Shown here: piece by piece, positions 1 through 8,841 of the stretch | Layout of the letters: the number at the start of each line of letters is the position of its first letter | How positions within the stretch are numbered: position 1 is the stretch's first letter | Origin: Rheinheimera sp. 1928-s | GTDB taxonomy: Bacteria > Pseudomonadota > Gammaproteobacteria > Enterobacterales > Alteromonadaceae | Assembly (NCBI RefSeq): GCF_029269265.1 | Contig: NZ_JARIXP010000004.1 | Location: 434,001 to 498,000 of the forward strand | Direction: 5' to 3' | Length of the DNA stretch: 64,000 nucleotides | Program-made: the position numbers and the translations under genes | The notes under the pieces: model-generated | Seen by the model: the letters and a program-made list of their open reading frames with translations, nothing else | Told to the model about the DNA's origin: nothing | The model's database searches: none

Positions 1-308
1 ATACCGTTCTGTGATTGTACCGCTAATACACGAATACGTTGTAATGAAGTTGTAATTTCATCCATCGCACCTTCAGCTACCTGAGCCACTGAAATGCCGT
101 CGTTTGCGTTACTGATAGCCTGGTTTAAACCATTGATCTGACTGGTTAAACGGTTGCTGATTTGTAAACCAGCAGCATCATCAGCAGCGCTGTTGATACG
201 AAAACCAGAAGATAAACGTTTAAAAGATGTATCTAATGCACTGCCAGAACTTAATAACTGACGTTGTGCGTTTAACGCGGATACGTTGGTGTTTACTGCT
301 AAAGCCAT
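1..308 (-). CDS. fliC: Flagellin, N-terminal part (cut by window start)
   Basis: This is the first 102 codons of a flagellin, the subunit of the flagellar filament. It starts at an ATG with a GGAGTGAC ribosome site just upstream, and the frame is open to the window edge. The visible part is the conserved D0/D1 N-terminal helix region, including [32 protein letters not shown] and the NDGIS..EGAMDEI segment, almost identical to the three complete flagellins downstream. A good sigma28 promoter lies about 100 bases upstream. It is the promoter-proximal member of a tandem flagellin family; which paralogue it is cannot be told from this fragment. Confidence 0.93.
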   Translation of the reverse strand, partial: MALAVNTNVSALNAQRQLLSSGSALDTSFKRLSSGFRINSAADDAAGLQISNRLTSQINGLNQAISNANDGISVAQVAEGAMDEITTSLQRIRVLAVQSQNG

Positions 309-411
309 AAGTCACTCCTTAAAGCTGCGACGGGTCTGCAAACCCTGGCACAACCTTCATTGTTAAGCGGAACCCCGCAATTCTCGCCAAACTGCAATTT
401 GGCTTAACTAG

Positions 412-438
412 CTATCGGCAAGCAACTTCAGGACTTTA
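412..438 (-). promoter_or_regulatory. Sigma28 (FliA) promoter of the edge flagellin
   Basis: On the minus strand TAAAGTCC is followed by 11 bases and GCCGATAG, close to the FliA consensus TAAAGTTT-N11-GCCGATAA. It is about 100 bases upstream of the flagellin ATG at 308. The transcribed leader can fold: GTTAAGC at 362-368 pairs with GCTTAAC at 402-408, with a competing inner stem (386-391 with 398-403). Confidence 0.8.
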
Positions 439-575
439 GTAAAAAAAGGCAATTATTTTCCAGCAAGCGGCAATTAATTTCACTTTTCGTTATTTTTCAA
501 AAAGTTATGGGTGAAATTATTTTTTAAAATAAATAGAAATTCGCAGTTTTATGCCCCTTTTTATAAATCACAGGC

Positions 576-608
576 AAAAAAAACGGACTCTTGTAGAGTC
601 CGTTTTTA
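576..608 (-). terminator. Rho-independent terminator after flagellin 637-1464
   Basis: A 9-bp perfect stem (583-591 with 595-603) with a 3-base loop is followed, on the minus strand, by a run of T. It lies about 30 bases past the stop of the flagellin at 637-1464. The rest of the 309-636 gap holds only the promoter and leader of the edge flagellin and AT-rich sequence. Confidence 0.85.
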
Positions 609-636
609 TTACCATGTCATCAAAGTCGGGTTTAGA

Positions 637-1464
637 TTAACCTAACAGTGACAAGGCCGCCTGTGGACGCTGATTCGCCTGAGACAGGATAGTGGTACTG
701 GCCTGTTGCAGGATCTGCGAACGAGTCAACTCTGCGGTTTCTTTAGCAAAATCAGTATCTCTGATCCGGCTACGCGCTGATGACACGTTTTCCACAATGT
801 TACTCAGGTTACGAATGGTAGATTGGAACCGGTTTTGTAAAGCACCCAGATCCGCTCTTGTGCTGTCGATAGTTTTGATTGCACTATCGATGCTGGCTAA
901 TGCAGCTGAAGCACCGCCTACACTGGATATCGATAAGTTATTGATACCCAAACCTGACGAACCAAAACCCCCACCAGTGCGTGATAAATTCACGCTGATA
1001 TTTTGTCCGGCATTGGCTCCCACCAGGAACTTGGCGGAGAACTTACCATCCAGCAGCTTAATGCCACCGAACTGAGTTGTTGTTGCAATACGGCTGATTT
1101 CCGTTTTCAGCGCTGATACTTCTTTTTGCAATGCAACCCGGTCTGCCGAACTATTGATACCATTTTGCGACTGTACTGCTAGTACCCGGATACGCTGCAG
1201 AGAGTTAGTAATCTCATCCATCGCGCCTTCGGCCGTTTGAGCCAGAGAAATGCCGTCGTTCGCATTGCTGATGGCCTGGTTCAAGCCGTTGATTTGGCTT
1301 GATAAACGGTTACTGATCTGTAAACCCGCCGCATCATCAGCTGCGCTGTTGATACGAAAACCTGATGATAAACGTTTAAACGCCGTATCCAATGAATTGC
1401 CAGATGTAATTAACTGACGTTGTGCATTGATCGCTGATACGTTGGTATTGACATATAATGACAT
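637..1464 (-). CDS. fliC: Flagellin
   Basis: Complete flagellin of 275 residues. The N-terminal D0/D1 region (about 1-140) and the C-terminal D1/D0 region (about 190-275, with [16 protein letters not shown] and the terminal ALSLLG) are present. The variable central domain is minimal, as in the short polar-filament flagellins of Alteromonadales. A GGAGGATGACACC ribosome site precedes the ATG. It is the most divergent of the three complete copies (MSLYVNTN start). Unlike its neighbours it has no recognisable sigma28 promoter in the 238-base gap upstream, and no terminator separates it from the preceding flagellin, so it may be co-transcribed with that gene. Confidence 0.95.
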   Translation of the reverse strand: MSLYVNTNVSAINAQRQLITSGNSLDTAFKRLSSGFRINSAADDAAGLQISNRLSSQINGLNQAISNANDGISLAQTAEGAMDEITNSLQRIRVLAVQSQNGINSSADRVALQKEVSALKTEISRIATTTQFGGIKLLDGKFSAKFLVGANAGQNISVNLSRTGGGFGSSGLGINNLSISSVGGASAALASIDSAIKTIDSTRADLGALQNRFQSTIRNLSNIVENVSSARSRIRDTDFAKETAELTRSQILQQASTTILSQANQRPQAALSLLG

Positions 1465-1627
1465 GGTGTCATCCTCCGGTTAGTAAATAAGTAGCCATAA
1501 AGCCTTTCCTTTTTTCCTTTGGCAGGAGCTCCTCGCTATAGGTGCGTCAGAGCAGTGCCATAAAGTTGGTCGTACGGATCCGGCGCCCAATGCCTTCCAG
1601 ATCCAGTGCTGTTCGTGTTGTCCCCCT

Positions 1628-1658
1628 GGTAGTTGCTGCTTCTATCGCTTCAACTACC
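1628..1658. repeat. Hairpin in the flagellin-flagellin gap
   Basis: GGTAGTTG at 1628-1635 pairs perfectly with CAACTACC at 1651-1658 around a 15-base loop. It has no T-run on either strand, so it is not a typical intrinsic terminator. It may shape or stabilise the message between the two flagellin genes. Confidence 0.4.
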
Positions 1659-1702
1659 CTGGGTAAATTCAGTCGCTGAACTTAAACGTTCTGCTTTGTC
1701 CG

Positions 1703-2533
1703 TTACCCTTGTAACAATGACAATGCCGACTGAGGTCTCTGATTTGCCTGCGATAAGATAGTGGTGCTGGCCTGCTGCAATATCTGCGAGCGTGTCAGTT
1801 CAGCCGTTTCTTTCGCAAAATCTGTGTCTCTAATCCGGCTGCGAGCTGCCGAGATATTTTCCACAATGTTCGACAAGTTGCGGATCGTGGACTGAAAGCG
1901 GTTTTGAATCGCACCCAGGTCGGCTCGTTTGGAGTCGATGACGTTGATCGCACTGTCGATTTGTGCCAGAGCTCTGGAGGCGCCAGCTAAACTACTGATA
2001 CTTAAGCCCGCTATTCCTAGCCCAGATGCTCCGAAACCACCACCGGCTCTTGAGATATTCACACTGATGGTCTGGCCCGCATTGGCCCCCACCAGGAAAG
2101 TCGATGAATACATGCCGTCTAACAATTTCACACCACCAAACTGGGTGGTTGTGGCGATACGACTGATTTCAGTCTTTAACGCCGATACTTCTTTTTGCAG
2201 CGCTACGCGATCTGCCGAACTGTTAATGCCGTTCTGCGATTGCACAGCTAAGACCCTGATGCGCTGCAACGCATTGGTAATCTCATCCATGGCCCCTTCT
2301 GCCACCTGGGATAATGAAATGCCGTCATTGGCGTTTCGTATCGCCTGATCCAGGCCCTGTATCTGGGCGGTCAGGCGGTTACTGATCTGCAAACCAGCTG
2401 CGTCGTCTGCTGCGCTATTAATGCGAAAACCAGACGAAAGTCGTTGAAACGATGTATCAAGGGTTTTACCCGAGTTTATAAGTTGCCTCTGCGCATTCAG
2501 CGCCGAGACATTGGTATTTACAAATAACGCCAT
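1703..2533 (-). CDS. fliC: Flagellin
   Basis: Complete 276-residue flagellin with the usual N- and C-terminal D0/D1 helices and a short glycine-rich middle ([16 protein letters not shown]). By direct comparison it differs from the copy at 2782-3612 at about 14 positions, mostly conservative swaps, so the pair arose by recent duplication or is kept alike by gene conversion. It starts at an ATG behind a TCAGGAGAAATGAT ribosome site. A strong sigma28 promoter lies about 75 bases upstream. There is no terminator before the next flagellin. Confidence 0.95.
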   Translation of the reverse strand: MALFVNTNVSALNAQRQLINSGKTLDTSFQRLSSGFRINSAADDAAGLQISNRLTAQIQGLDQAIRNANDGISLSQVAEGAMDEITNALQRIRVLAVQSQNGINSSADRVALQKEVSALKTEISRIATTTQFGGVKLLDGMYSSTFLVGANAGQTISVNISRAGGGFGASGLGIAGLSISSLAGASRALAQIDSAINVIDSKRADLGAIQNRFQSTIRNLSNIVENISAARSRIRDTDFAKETAELTRSQILQQASTTILSQANQRPQSALSLLQG

Positions 2534-2608
2534 ATCATTTCTCCTGAGCGTTTATTGAACAAAAAGTGGACACGTCATTTTATATTTAATCTAATCCACT
2601 CAATTACT

Positions 2609-2635
2609 GTATCGGCAAACAATATTGTTTCTTTA
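2609..2635 (-). promoter_or_regulatory. Sigma28 promoter of flagellin 1703-2533
   Basis: Minus-strand TAAAGAAA, 11 bases, GCCGATAC. Both boxes are near the FliA consensus with exact spacing. Confidence 0.8.
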
Positions 2636-2683
2636 GCTATTTTTTATAATTTATCAAACAAACATTCCACTATTAGATACAAA

Positions 2684-2715
2684 TAAAAAAGGCCATACGG
2701 TAAAGCCGTATGGCC
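2684..2715 (-). terminator. Rho-independent terminator after flagellin 2782-3612
   Basis: A 10-bp perfect stem (2691-2700 with 2706-2715) and 5-base loop are followed on the minus strand by six T. This separates the flagellin at 2782-3612 from the next one, which has its own promoter. Confidence 0.88.
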
Positions 2716-2781
2716 AAAGAGCATAAAGCTCAGGAGTCGTACTAAAGATCGATTCAATATGTAATATTTATTGTTGAGTAA

Positions 2782-3612
2782 TTAACCTTGTAACAAAGAC
2801 AGTGCAGACTGTGGTCTTTGATTCGCCTGGGACAGAATAGTAGTACTGGCCTGTTGCAAAATCTGCGCACGAGTTAAATCAGCTGTCTCTTTTGCGAAGT
2901 CGGTATCTTTGATCCGGCTTCGTGCTGCCGAAATATTTTCGACAATGTTCGATAAGTTACGAATAGTTGACTGGAAGCGGTTTTGAATCGCACCTAAGTC
3001 TGCCCGCTTGGAGTCAATGACGTTAATGGCACTGTCGATACTTGCCAGAGCTCTGGATGCACCAGCTAAACTACTGATACTTAAGCCTGCAATACCTAAA
3101 CCTGATGAACCAAAACCACCACCAGCTCTGGATATATTCACACTAATGGTCTGGCCCGCGTTAGCACCTACCAGGAAAGTGGAAGAGTACATACCATCCA
3201 GCAACTTCACACCACCAAACTGCGTTGTTGCGGCAATCCGGCTGATTTCTGCTTTTAACGCAGAGACTTCTTTTTGTAACGCAATACGGTCACTGGAACT
3301 GTTGATACCATTTTGTGACTGTACTGCAAGTACACGAATTCGTTGTAAGGCGTTGGTAATTTCATCCATCGCGCCTTCAGCAACCTGAGATAATGAAATA
3401 CCATCGTTCGCATTTCTTATTGCTTGATCCAAACCATTCACCTGGCTGGTCAAACGGTTACTGATTTGTAAGCCTGCAGCATCATCTGCAGCACTATTGA
3501 TACGGAAACCTGAAGATAAACGTTGAAACGCTGTATCTAATGATTTACCTGAATTGATTAGTTGCCTTTGGGCATTTAACGCCGAAACGTTAGTATTAAC
3601 AAATAAAGCCAT
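2782..3612 (-). CDS. fliC: Flagellin
   Basis: Complete 276-residue flagellin, about 95 percent identical to the copy at 1703-2533 (my residue-by-residue count of 14 differences). It has the full terminal D0/D1 segments and almost no variable domain. The ATG follows a CAGGAGATATATC ribosome site. It has its own sigma28 promoter about 170 bases upstream and its own terminator, so it is an independent transcription unit. In polar flagella of related genera one flagellin is usually needed for filament start and others for bulk; the sequence alone does not say which this is. Confidence 0.95.
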   Translation of the reverse strand: MALFVNTNVSALNAQRQLINSGKSLDTAFQRLSSGFRINSAADDAAGLQISNRLTSQVNGLDQAIRNANDGISLSQVAEGAMDEITNALQRIRVLAVQSQNGINSSSDRIALQKEVSALKAEISRIAATTQFGGVKLLDGMYSSTFLVGANAGQTISVNISRAGGGFGSSGLGIAGLSISSLAGASRALASIDSAINVIDSKRADLGAIQNRFQSTIRNLSNIVENISAARSRIKDTDFAKETADLTRAQILQQASTTILSQANQRPQSALSLLQG

Positions 3613-3779
3613 GATATATCTCCTGAGTTTTTTATATTTGCAGAGTAATTATTTTGTTGTTCCCTGCTTAATTACTGTATCGACGTCAGGAGGTTTTTCT
3701 TGAGGATTTTCTTTAATTTTATTGAATAAATTTAAAGACTTAGGATATTTTATTGCGGGTATTTTTGCAGCTAACTATA

Positions 3780-3806
3780 GTATCGGCAGGCAACTGCAGA
3801 ACTTTA
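3780..3806 (-). promoter_or_regulatory. Sigma28 promoter of flagellin 2782-3612
   Basis: Minus-strand TAAAGTTC, 11 bases, GCCGATAC: the best FliA match among the flagellin promoters. The 3613-3922 gap otherwise holds the long leader of this flagellin and nothing else recognisable. Confidence 0.85.
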
Positions 3807-3922
3807 ATTCAAATACTGGTTTTAAAGCCAAATAGGCGAAAAAGCTGGGGAAATAGAAGTTTGAGCACTTGTGGAATAGAGCAATGAGGCAGAGCTACAC
3901 CTGGCGGCTTGCTCTGCGCCCC

Positions 3923-5470
3923 TTAATGTTGAAGCTGATAGATGTAACTGTCGTAATCAAGCAGTAGTTGCTGAACTATAGCGGAGGAATCAGTGGCTTT
4001 TGCTGCAGCGTCCAGACAAGTCTGAGTGTAATCAGCTGCAAATTCTGCATCAGTCAGATAACGCTGAATAAACTCCAGCCGTTCCTGATCAGAAGAAAAC
4101 ACAAAGTCATCCCCTATATACTGATACACATCACCATAGGCTTCAGTCAATACCGGGATCCCCAGACTTAAAGCTTCAATGGCAGAAGTACCACCGCCCT
4201 GGCGTCTGGGGTTAAGCATAAAGTGGCAATTGGCGATGAGGTCTATGGCATTGCTGACTCTACCACTGAAATAACTGCAGGATTCTAGCTCAGCCGGAAA
4301 TCCTTCAATCGCATCAGGCCCGATAAAAACAAAAGCCGACTGCGGAAGCTGCCTTTTAATCATCAACAAAGTGTTGATAAAATCGGATCGCATTTCATGC
4401 TCAAGCCGGTAACCGACAACGACAAACTTCAGTATTTTATCTGCTACCTTGCTGCTTTTTACACAGTCAAACTTACGTAATCTGAACGGCAAACGACTGG
4501 TCAGCACCGGATGAGATAAAGACAGAGCTTCAAGCCGTAACTGATCTTTTTCTGTCAGTTCGCGATGCAACACTGGCATAGCATACAAAGGCGTGACTAG
4601 AGAAGTGACACAAGGTACATTCAGTACAGGCCGGCTTTGAGCAATAAACTCCAATACAGGATTTAAACCACCCACACCAATAATAAAGCGTGGATTGAGT
4701 TGGTTAATCACATTGACTAAATCAATCAGATGCTCTGTATCGTCCATTGGTGTTATTTGCATAAAATCAAAGTATTGATCCCAGCATTTAACCACTGCAC
4801 CACCCACATTAGGTTGCTGTTTGCCTGCGTCCAAATCAAACAAGGTATCGCCTTGAAAGTATTCGTTACGCACTGTGCCAAAAAATACCGGTGCTGGCAT
4901 CGGATACACATAATGCCCAGACTTGGCTACGCTGGTACAACAAATCACCACAGGGTGTTTACCCATAGCTTTTAAAGCGCTGGCGTAATTTAAAATGGTT
5001 AGAGTAGGCCCGTGCTGAACCGTGACAAACTGATTGGTCAGCAGTAACACAACGTCTTCGTTGCCGCTGCCTATCAAAGGGCTGACATGGCAAAACTCTG
5101 CACTTTGCTGGCAAAAATTATCAATCATCAATCGGTATAAAGGAGCGTAGTCATACGCAAAAGACTGGCCTACAAAATTAGCACGCATCAGTTGGCTATA
5201 CAGCATGTTCTGCTGCAAAAAAGGCAGAGTACTAAAAAGGCTCAGTAGTTTTTGCCCATCCACACTTTGATCCCCCAGCAACAATAACCGTACTTTACGC
5301 CATAAAGTGACAGGCACAGAATCAGGGCTGAAGTTCTTTAAAAGGTTGAGTTGGTTTTCTGGGTCAAGAGTAGAAAAGTTGACTGTGTCCCAGTGATGAA
5401 ATTCATTGACTGGCCAGTCACTGGGTTGTAAATACAGTTGATCAAAACGAGAAAGTTCTTGCAAAGACAT
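3923..5470 (-). CDS. Glycosyltransferase-like protein in flagellin cluster
   Basis: A 515-residue protein with no signal peptide or membrane span. The C-terminal third (about 340-515) looks like a GT-B glycosyltransferase donor domain. It has a VVGYRLEHEMR strand-turn region, an FIGPDA strand, and the segment NPRRQGGGTSAIEALSLGIPV, which resembles the acidic-residue-rich sugar-nucleotide site of family 4-type enzymes (E near 440). The N-terminal half is not recognised; it may be the acceptor domain. It lies between the flagellins and flgL on the same strand, ending 310 bases before a flagellin. I infer, but cannot show, a role in flagellin glycosylation. A general polysaccharide role is the alternative. 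Confidence 0.6.
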   Translation of the reverse strand: MSLQELSRFDQLYLQPSDWPVNEFHHWDTVNFSTLDPENQLNLLKNFSPDSVPVTLWRKVRLLLLGDQSVDGQKLLSLFSTLPFLQQNMLYSQLMRANFVGQSFAYDYAPLYRLMIDNFCQQSAEFCHVSPLIGSGNEDVVLLLTNQFVTVQHGPTLTILNYASALKAMGKHPVVICCTSVAKSGHYVYPMPAPVFFGTVRNEYFQGDTLFDLDAGKQQPNVGGAVVKCWDQYFDFMQITPMDDTEHLIDLVNVINQLNPRFIIGVGGLNPVLEFIAQSRPVLNVPCVTSLVTPLYAMPVLHRELTEKDQLRLEALSLSHPVLTSRLPFRLRKFDCVKSSKVADKILKFVVVGYRLEHEMRSDFINTLLMIKRQLPQSAFVFIGPDAIEGFPAELESCSYFSGRVSNAIDLIANCHFMLNPRRQGGGTSAIEALSLGIPVLTEAYGDVYQYIGDDFVFSSDQERLEFIQRYLTDAEFAADYTQTCLDAAAKATDSSAIVQQLLLDYDSYIYQLQH

Positions 5471-5510
5471 AACAGGCTTCCTGCCGGAGAATAAAGTTTA
5501 AGAAAAGTGC

Positions 5511-6737
5511 TTAGTTAATATAGTCAAATAAACTCAGGCCCGTCACTCTGCCAAAGGTAGCCTGTACCGCTTGCAATGCAGTTTCCTGTTTTACCAGTTC
5601 AGTAATACCCGTACTGTAATCCAGTTCCACTACGTCGGCTTTGTGAGATTTAGTGGCAATGAGTACATCTTCATTACTGCCAAAAATGCTGTCAATCACA
5701 TTTAAGCGACCACCAATAGAAGACACGGCAGAATCGACTTTTGTTGAAGCATTGTCAATTTCAACAGTGGCATCCAGAATACGCTCGTTCAGCACATCCC
5801 CGCTGTCGCCTGCTTCAATGCCATTAATTAAGTCGGTTAAAGAATTCAGAATATTGGTTTTTTCCGGCGGTTGTAGGCTGAAATCCACAGTGCCACCCGG
5901 TGCCGCACCAGTCACATCAACCGACAAACCATTGTAGTTAATTGGCTCTCCAGGCGTATACGTACCTGTGACTGCTGGTACTTGAGAGGCACCATTGCGC
6001 TGAATTTCATAATTGGATGGCGCAGAAAATACCACTGAGTAGTCATTGTTACCCGGTGTTAAACCGTCATAATTTTGCTTATAAAAATTATCAAACACAC
6101 TCTGGTTGGCCACTGTCACTTTAGCCGCAGTCACAGGAGCGCCAACTGTTGCATTGCTGGTCTGAAAACGCTTGTCCACACTGTCAAAAATACTGCGACC
6201 GCTGTCATTGGCGGCTATCGAAATGGACAAAGACAACTGAATAGATTTTTGACCTTCGTCACCATTAAACTCGTATTCTCCGGTGGCGCTGTTCAGGCTG
6301 TAAGGCTGGGTTTGATCCTGGAAGCCAGAAAACAAATAGCCACCCAGTTCATCCCGACGATTCATCAAATCAAATAATTCATCACGAATATTGCCTAACT
6401 GATCACCTATAGCTTTGCGATCGTTCTCATCGTAGGTACCATTGCCTAACGACAAGGTTAAAACCCGGGCTCTGTCCATCGCATCACGAACACTGCTAAG
6501 CACAGTTTCCTGGAGTTCAAGGCTGTTACGTGCTGCAGTGTTGTTATTCTGATACTGATTGGTTTGCTGAATATTGGCTTCCAGACCAATAGCACGGGCG
6601 GCGCCGGATGGATCATCAGCAGCAGTCAGAATTTTGGTCTGCTTGTTCAGCATTAAACTTGCAGTTTGTAATTTGTCCTGTGTACTTAAAATTGAATCCA
6701 GGCTCTGGCTGTATTTCATGTTAAACGTAGTACGCAT
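5511..6737 (-). CDS. flgL: Flagellar hook-filament junction protein FlgL
   Basis: FlgL (HAP3), 408 residues, joins the hook-associated protein FlgK to the first flagellin subunits. The N terminus resembles flagellin (MKYSQSLDSILSTQDKL..TAADDPSGAARAI) and the C terminus carries the matching helix (ELVKQETALQAVQATFGRVTGLSLFDYIN). The central part is an expanded variable domain. It starts 2 bases after the flgK stop (TAATAATG), so the two are translationally linked. The first in-frame ATG matches the family start. Confidence 0.95.
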   Translation of the reverse strand: MRTTFNMKYSQSLDSILSTQDKLQTASLMLNKQTKILTAADDPSGAARAIGLEANIQQTNQYQNNNTAARNSLELQETVLSSVRDAMDRARVLTLSLGNGTYDENDRKAIGDQLGNIRDELFDLMNRRDELGGYLFSGFQDQTQPYSLNSATGEYEFNGDEGQKSIQLSLSISIAANDSGRSIFDSVDKRFQTSNATVGAPVTAAKVTVANQSVFDNFYKQNYDGLTPGNNDYSVVFSAPSNYEIQRNGASQVPAVTGTYTPGEPINYNGLSVDVTGAAPGGTVDFSLQPPEKTNILNSLTDLINGIEAGDSGDVLNERILDATVEIDNASTKVDSAVSSIGGRLNVIDSIFGSNEDVLIATKSHKADVVELDYSTGITELVKQETALQAVQATFGRVTGLSLFDYIN

Positions 6738-6739
6738 TA

Positions 6740-8767
6740 TTACCTCGCCGCCTGCAACAGCGTGTCAAAAATTGTTTGTGACGTCGACAAAATTTTAGCC
6801 GCCGCTGCGTAAGTTTGCTGAAACCGCACTAAGTCCGCCGCTTCTTCATCCAAACTGACACCAGATAATGATTCATGCCATGCTGTCGTTTGTTCTAACA
6901 AGGATTTAGACGATGCAGCGGCAACACGAGCCTGACTGGTGTGAGTACCAACAGAGCCAACTAACTCCGAATAAGCCTGGTTAAAGGTTTGATACTTATC
7001 TGCATTGACTGTGGTGGCCGCGTTGATGCGAACCATATCGGAATTTTGCAGATCACCCAGTAACAAGCCGTTTCTGTTGTCTTCAAAACCGCCAGTGTTG
7101 TAAGCAACACTGAATGTATCGCCCACTTGCGGCACACCTTTAACAGAAAAATCAAAACCAGCATCAGCAAAGTTCACCGAACCGCCTAACAAGTTCTGAT
7201 AATCAGTGCCGGCGAAGGTAATAGTCTCACTGACAACAGGAGCACCTGAGTCTTCGATCAGAAACTGATTATTGCCCAAATAAGTAATAGAAATGGGGCC
7301 ATCGGTAAAGTTAGCAGGCTGCGATAATCTGTTGCCTGTCTGGCCTACGCTGGTGATAGATAGTTTATCTATTTCAGCATTGCCCAGATTGGTCAGTGTT
7401 TTTTCTCCCTTAAGTGGCGATGCAAAAGCCAGAGCCTCAGGGCGATTTGTTGCCAGACTAATATTCTGTGCCGCCATACTTAAAGGCTTTAAATCAAACT
7501 GGTCACCCGCAGCAAAAGCCGGAGCACCGTTGGTTAAGGTAATATTTAAACCAAAAAAATCGTTGGTATCGTCTGATGTGACAGTGACAGGAAAAGTCAC
7601 ACCGGTCCGGCTGATAGCAGTACCTGGTATCACATTGCCTGACGCGTCCATGGCTTCGACAGTAAACGCATCGGCAGCGGTGAAGGTGATACGAAGGTCA
7701 TTCGCCGGAATATTTTTGCCTTGCCCTGCAGCCACTGAGGCAGTAATTGCCCCACTACCAGTATTACCGGCATAAGGAAAAGCAGTAAAATTTGGCAAGG
7801 TAAATAAATCGCCACCCAAATTACCATCGGCATTCATGCCTAAACGGTTTTGGGTGTTAAAGGCGTCGGTAAAGGCTAATGCCAGTTGCCCCAACTCCCG
7901 CTGAGCTGGATCCAGCACTTTAGTCCGAAACTCAAGCGATGCGCCTATTTTGCCTCCTAAATCTGTTTCGGAGACATTAATGATCACATTCTGATTGGTA
8001 CCAGCTTTAAGCTGTAAAGTTTTTCTGTTTGGATCCGGGTTGCCCGCCACGCTGAACAAATTAAACTTGCCGTTTTCAAGTACAAGAGACTGGCCACTGC
8101 CCAGAAAAACCTGTTTATCACCGTTTTCAGCATCCAGCACATTAATATCAACCAGAACGGACAACTCTTTAATGGCCTGGTCTCTTTTATCGAGCAAGTC
8201 TAACGGCGGTGGCTTAGCCGGATTATTACCGTAAGCCAAAATCTCTTGATTTAAACGAGCAATCACCCCGATTTGCTCATTGGCATCCGCAGCATCTGTT
8301 TCCAGTTGCTGACTGAGGTACTTGTTCTGCGCTGTCATTTGGTTGGACAACGTATTGAATCTGTTTAATAAAGTTTGAGCATTCCCCATCACTAACTGGC
8401 GGGACGCTGCATTGGTCGGATCGTTAATGGCCGTTTGTAACTGACTAAAAAAAGATGACATACCTGTCGAGATACTGTTGGACTGATCGGACATCAAAGT
8501 GTCAACACGGCTCGCTTCGGATAAGTACTGGTTCGCATAACCAACAGAAGAGGTATCACGCCACATTTGCTTTTGGGCAAACTCATTGACCAGACGTTCT
8601 GTGGTGCCACGCCCCACTCCCAGCCCCAGTATGTTCGATTCAAACTCTGTGCGCTGCCTGCTGTAGCCTGGAGTGTTCAGATTGGCGATGTTATTACTTG
8701 TAGTCGAAAGCAAAGCAGTACTGGCCAGTATGGCTGAGGTTCCAATCCGAAGTAAGTTATCTGACAT
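6740..8767 (-). CDS. flgK: Flagellar hook-associated protein FlgK
   Basis: FlgK (HAP1), 675 residues, is the first junction protein on the hook tip. The N terminus has the axial-protein signature (LLSTTSNNIANLNTPGYSRQRTEFES) and the C terminus has the conserved SGVSLDEEAADLVRFQQTYAAAAKILST helix region. The 230-560 region is variable and rich in Gly, Thr and Asn. It is 74 bases downstream of flgJ, in a gap holding a hairpin but no clear sigma28 or sigma54 site, and is followed immediately by flgL. Confidence 0.96.
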   Translation of the reverse strand: MSDNLLRIGTSAILASTALLSTTSNNIANLNTPGYSRQRTEFESNILGLGVGRGTTERLVNEFAQKQMWRDTSSVGYANQYLSEASRVDTLMSDQSNSISTGMSSFFSQLQTAINDPTNAASRQLVMGNAQTLLNRFNTLSNQMTAQNKYLSQQLETDAADANEQIGVIARLNQEILAYGNNPAKPPPLDLLDKRDQAIKELSVLVDINVLDAENGDKQVFLGSGQSLVLENGKFNLFSVAGNPDPNRKTLQLKAGTNQNVIINVSETDLGGKIGASLEFRTKVLDPAQRELGQLALAFTDAFNTQNRLGMNADGNLGGDLFTLPNFTAFPYAGNTGSGAITASVAAGQGKNIPANDLRITFTAADAFTVEAMDASGNVIPGTAISRTGVTFPVTVTSDDTNDFFGLNITLTNGAPAFAAGDQFDLKPLSMAAQNISLATNRPEALAFASPLKGEKTLTNLGNAEIDKLSITSVGQTGNRLSQPANFTDGPISITYLGNNQFLIEDSGAPVVSETITFAGTDYQNLLGGSVNFADAGFDFSVKGVPQVGDTFSVAYNTGGFEDNRNGLLLGDLQNSDMVRINAATTVNADKYQTFNQAYSELVGSVGTHTSQARVAAASSKSLLEQTTAWHESLSGVSLDEEAADLVRFQQTYAAAAKILSTSQTIFDTLLQAAR

Positions 8768-8803
8768 CTGAGTCTCCGCTGATGCCTGTGCATCGTTGCT
8801 TTA

Positions 8804-8824
8804 TTAACCGGCATGGCTGGTTAA
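8804..8824. repeat. Short hairpin between flgJ and flgK
   Basis: TTAACCGGC (8804-8812) and GCTGGTTAA (8816-8824) pair with one G-T around a 3-base ATG loop. There is no T-run, so it is more likely a processing or attenuation structure than a terminator. Confidence 0.35.
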
Positions 8825-8841
8825 ACATCTGGTTTTATTCT

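Noticed and set aside
692-1075. Open frame on the plus strand opposite a flagellin (also 1929-2348 and 3008-3388).
   Set aside because: They are antisense shadows of conserved flagellin codons, repeated in each paralogue, with no ribosome site or recognisable product.
1545-1562. TGGCAC sequence upstream of flagellin 637-1464 as a sigma54 site.
   Set aside because: The GC element is not at the required 10-base distance from GG.
3672-3692. TACTGTATCGAC stretch like a sigma28 -10 box upstream of flagellin 2782-3612.
   Set aside because: The box is degenerate and has no TAAAG -35 at the right distance; the site at 3780-3806 is far better. It may be a decayed copy of the 2609 promoter.
7293-7775. 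160-codon plus-strand frame opposite flgK.
   Set aside because: It overlaps a well-supported gene fully, and its sequence follows from flgK codon bias.
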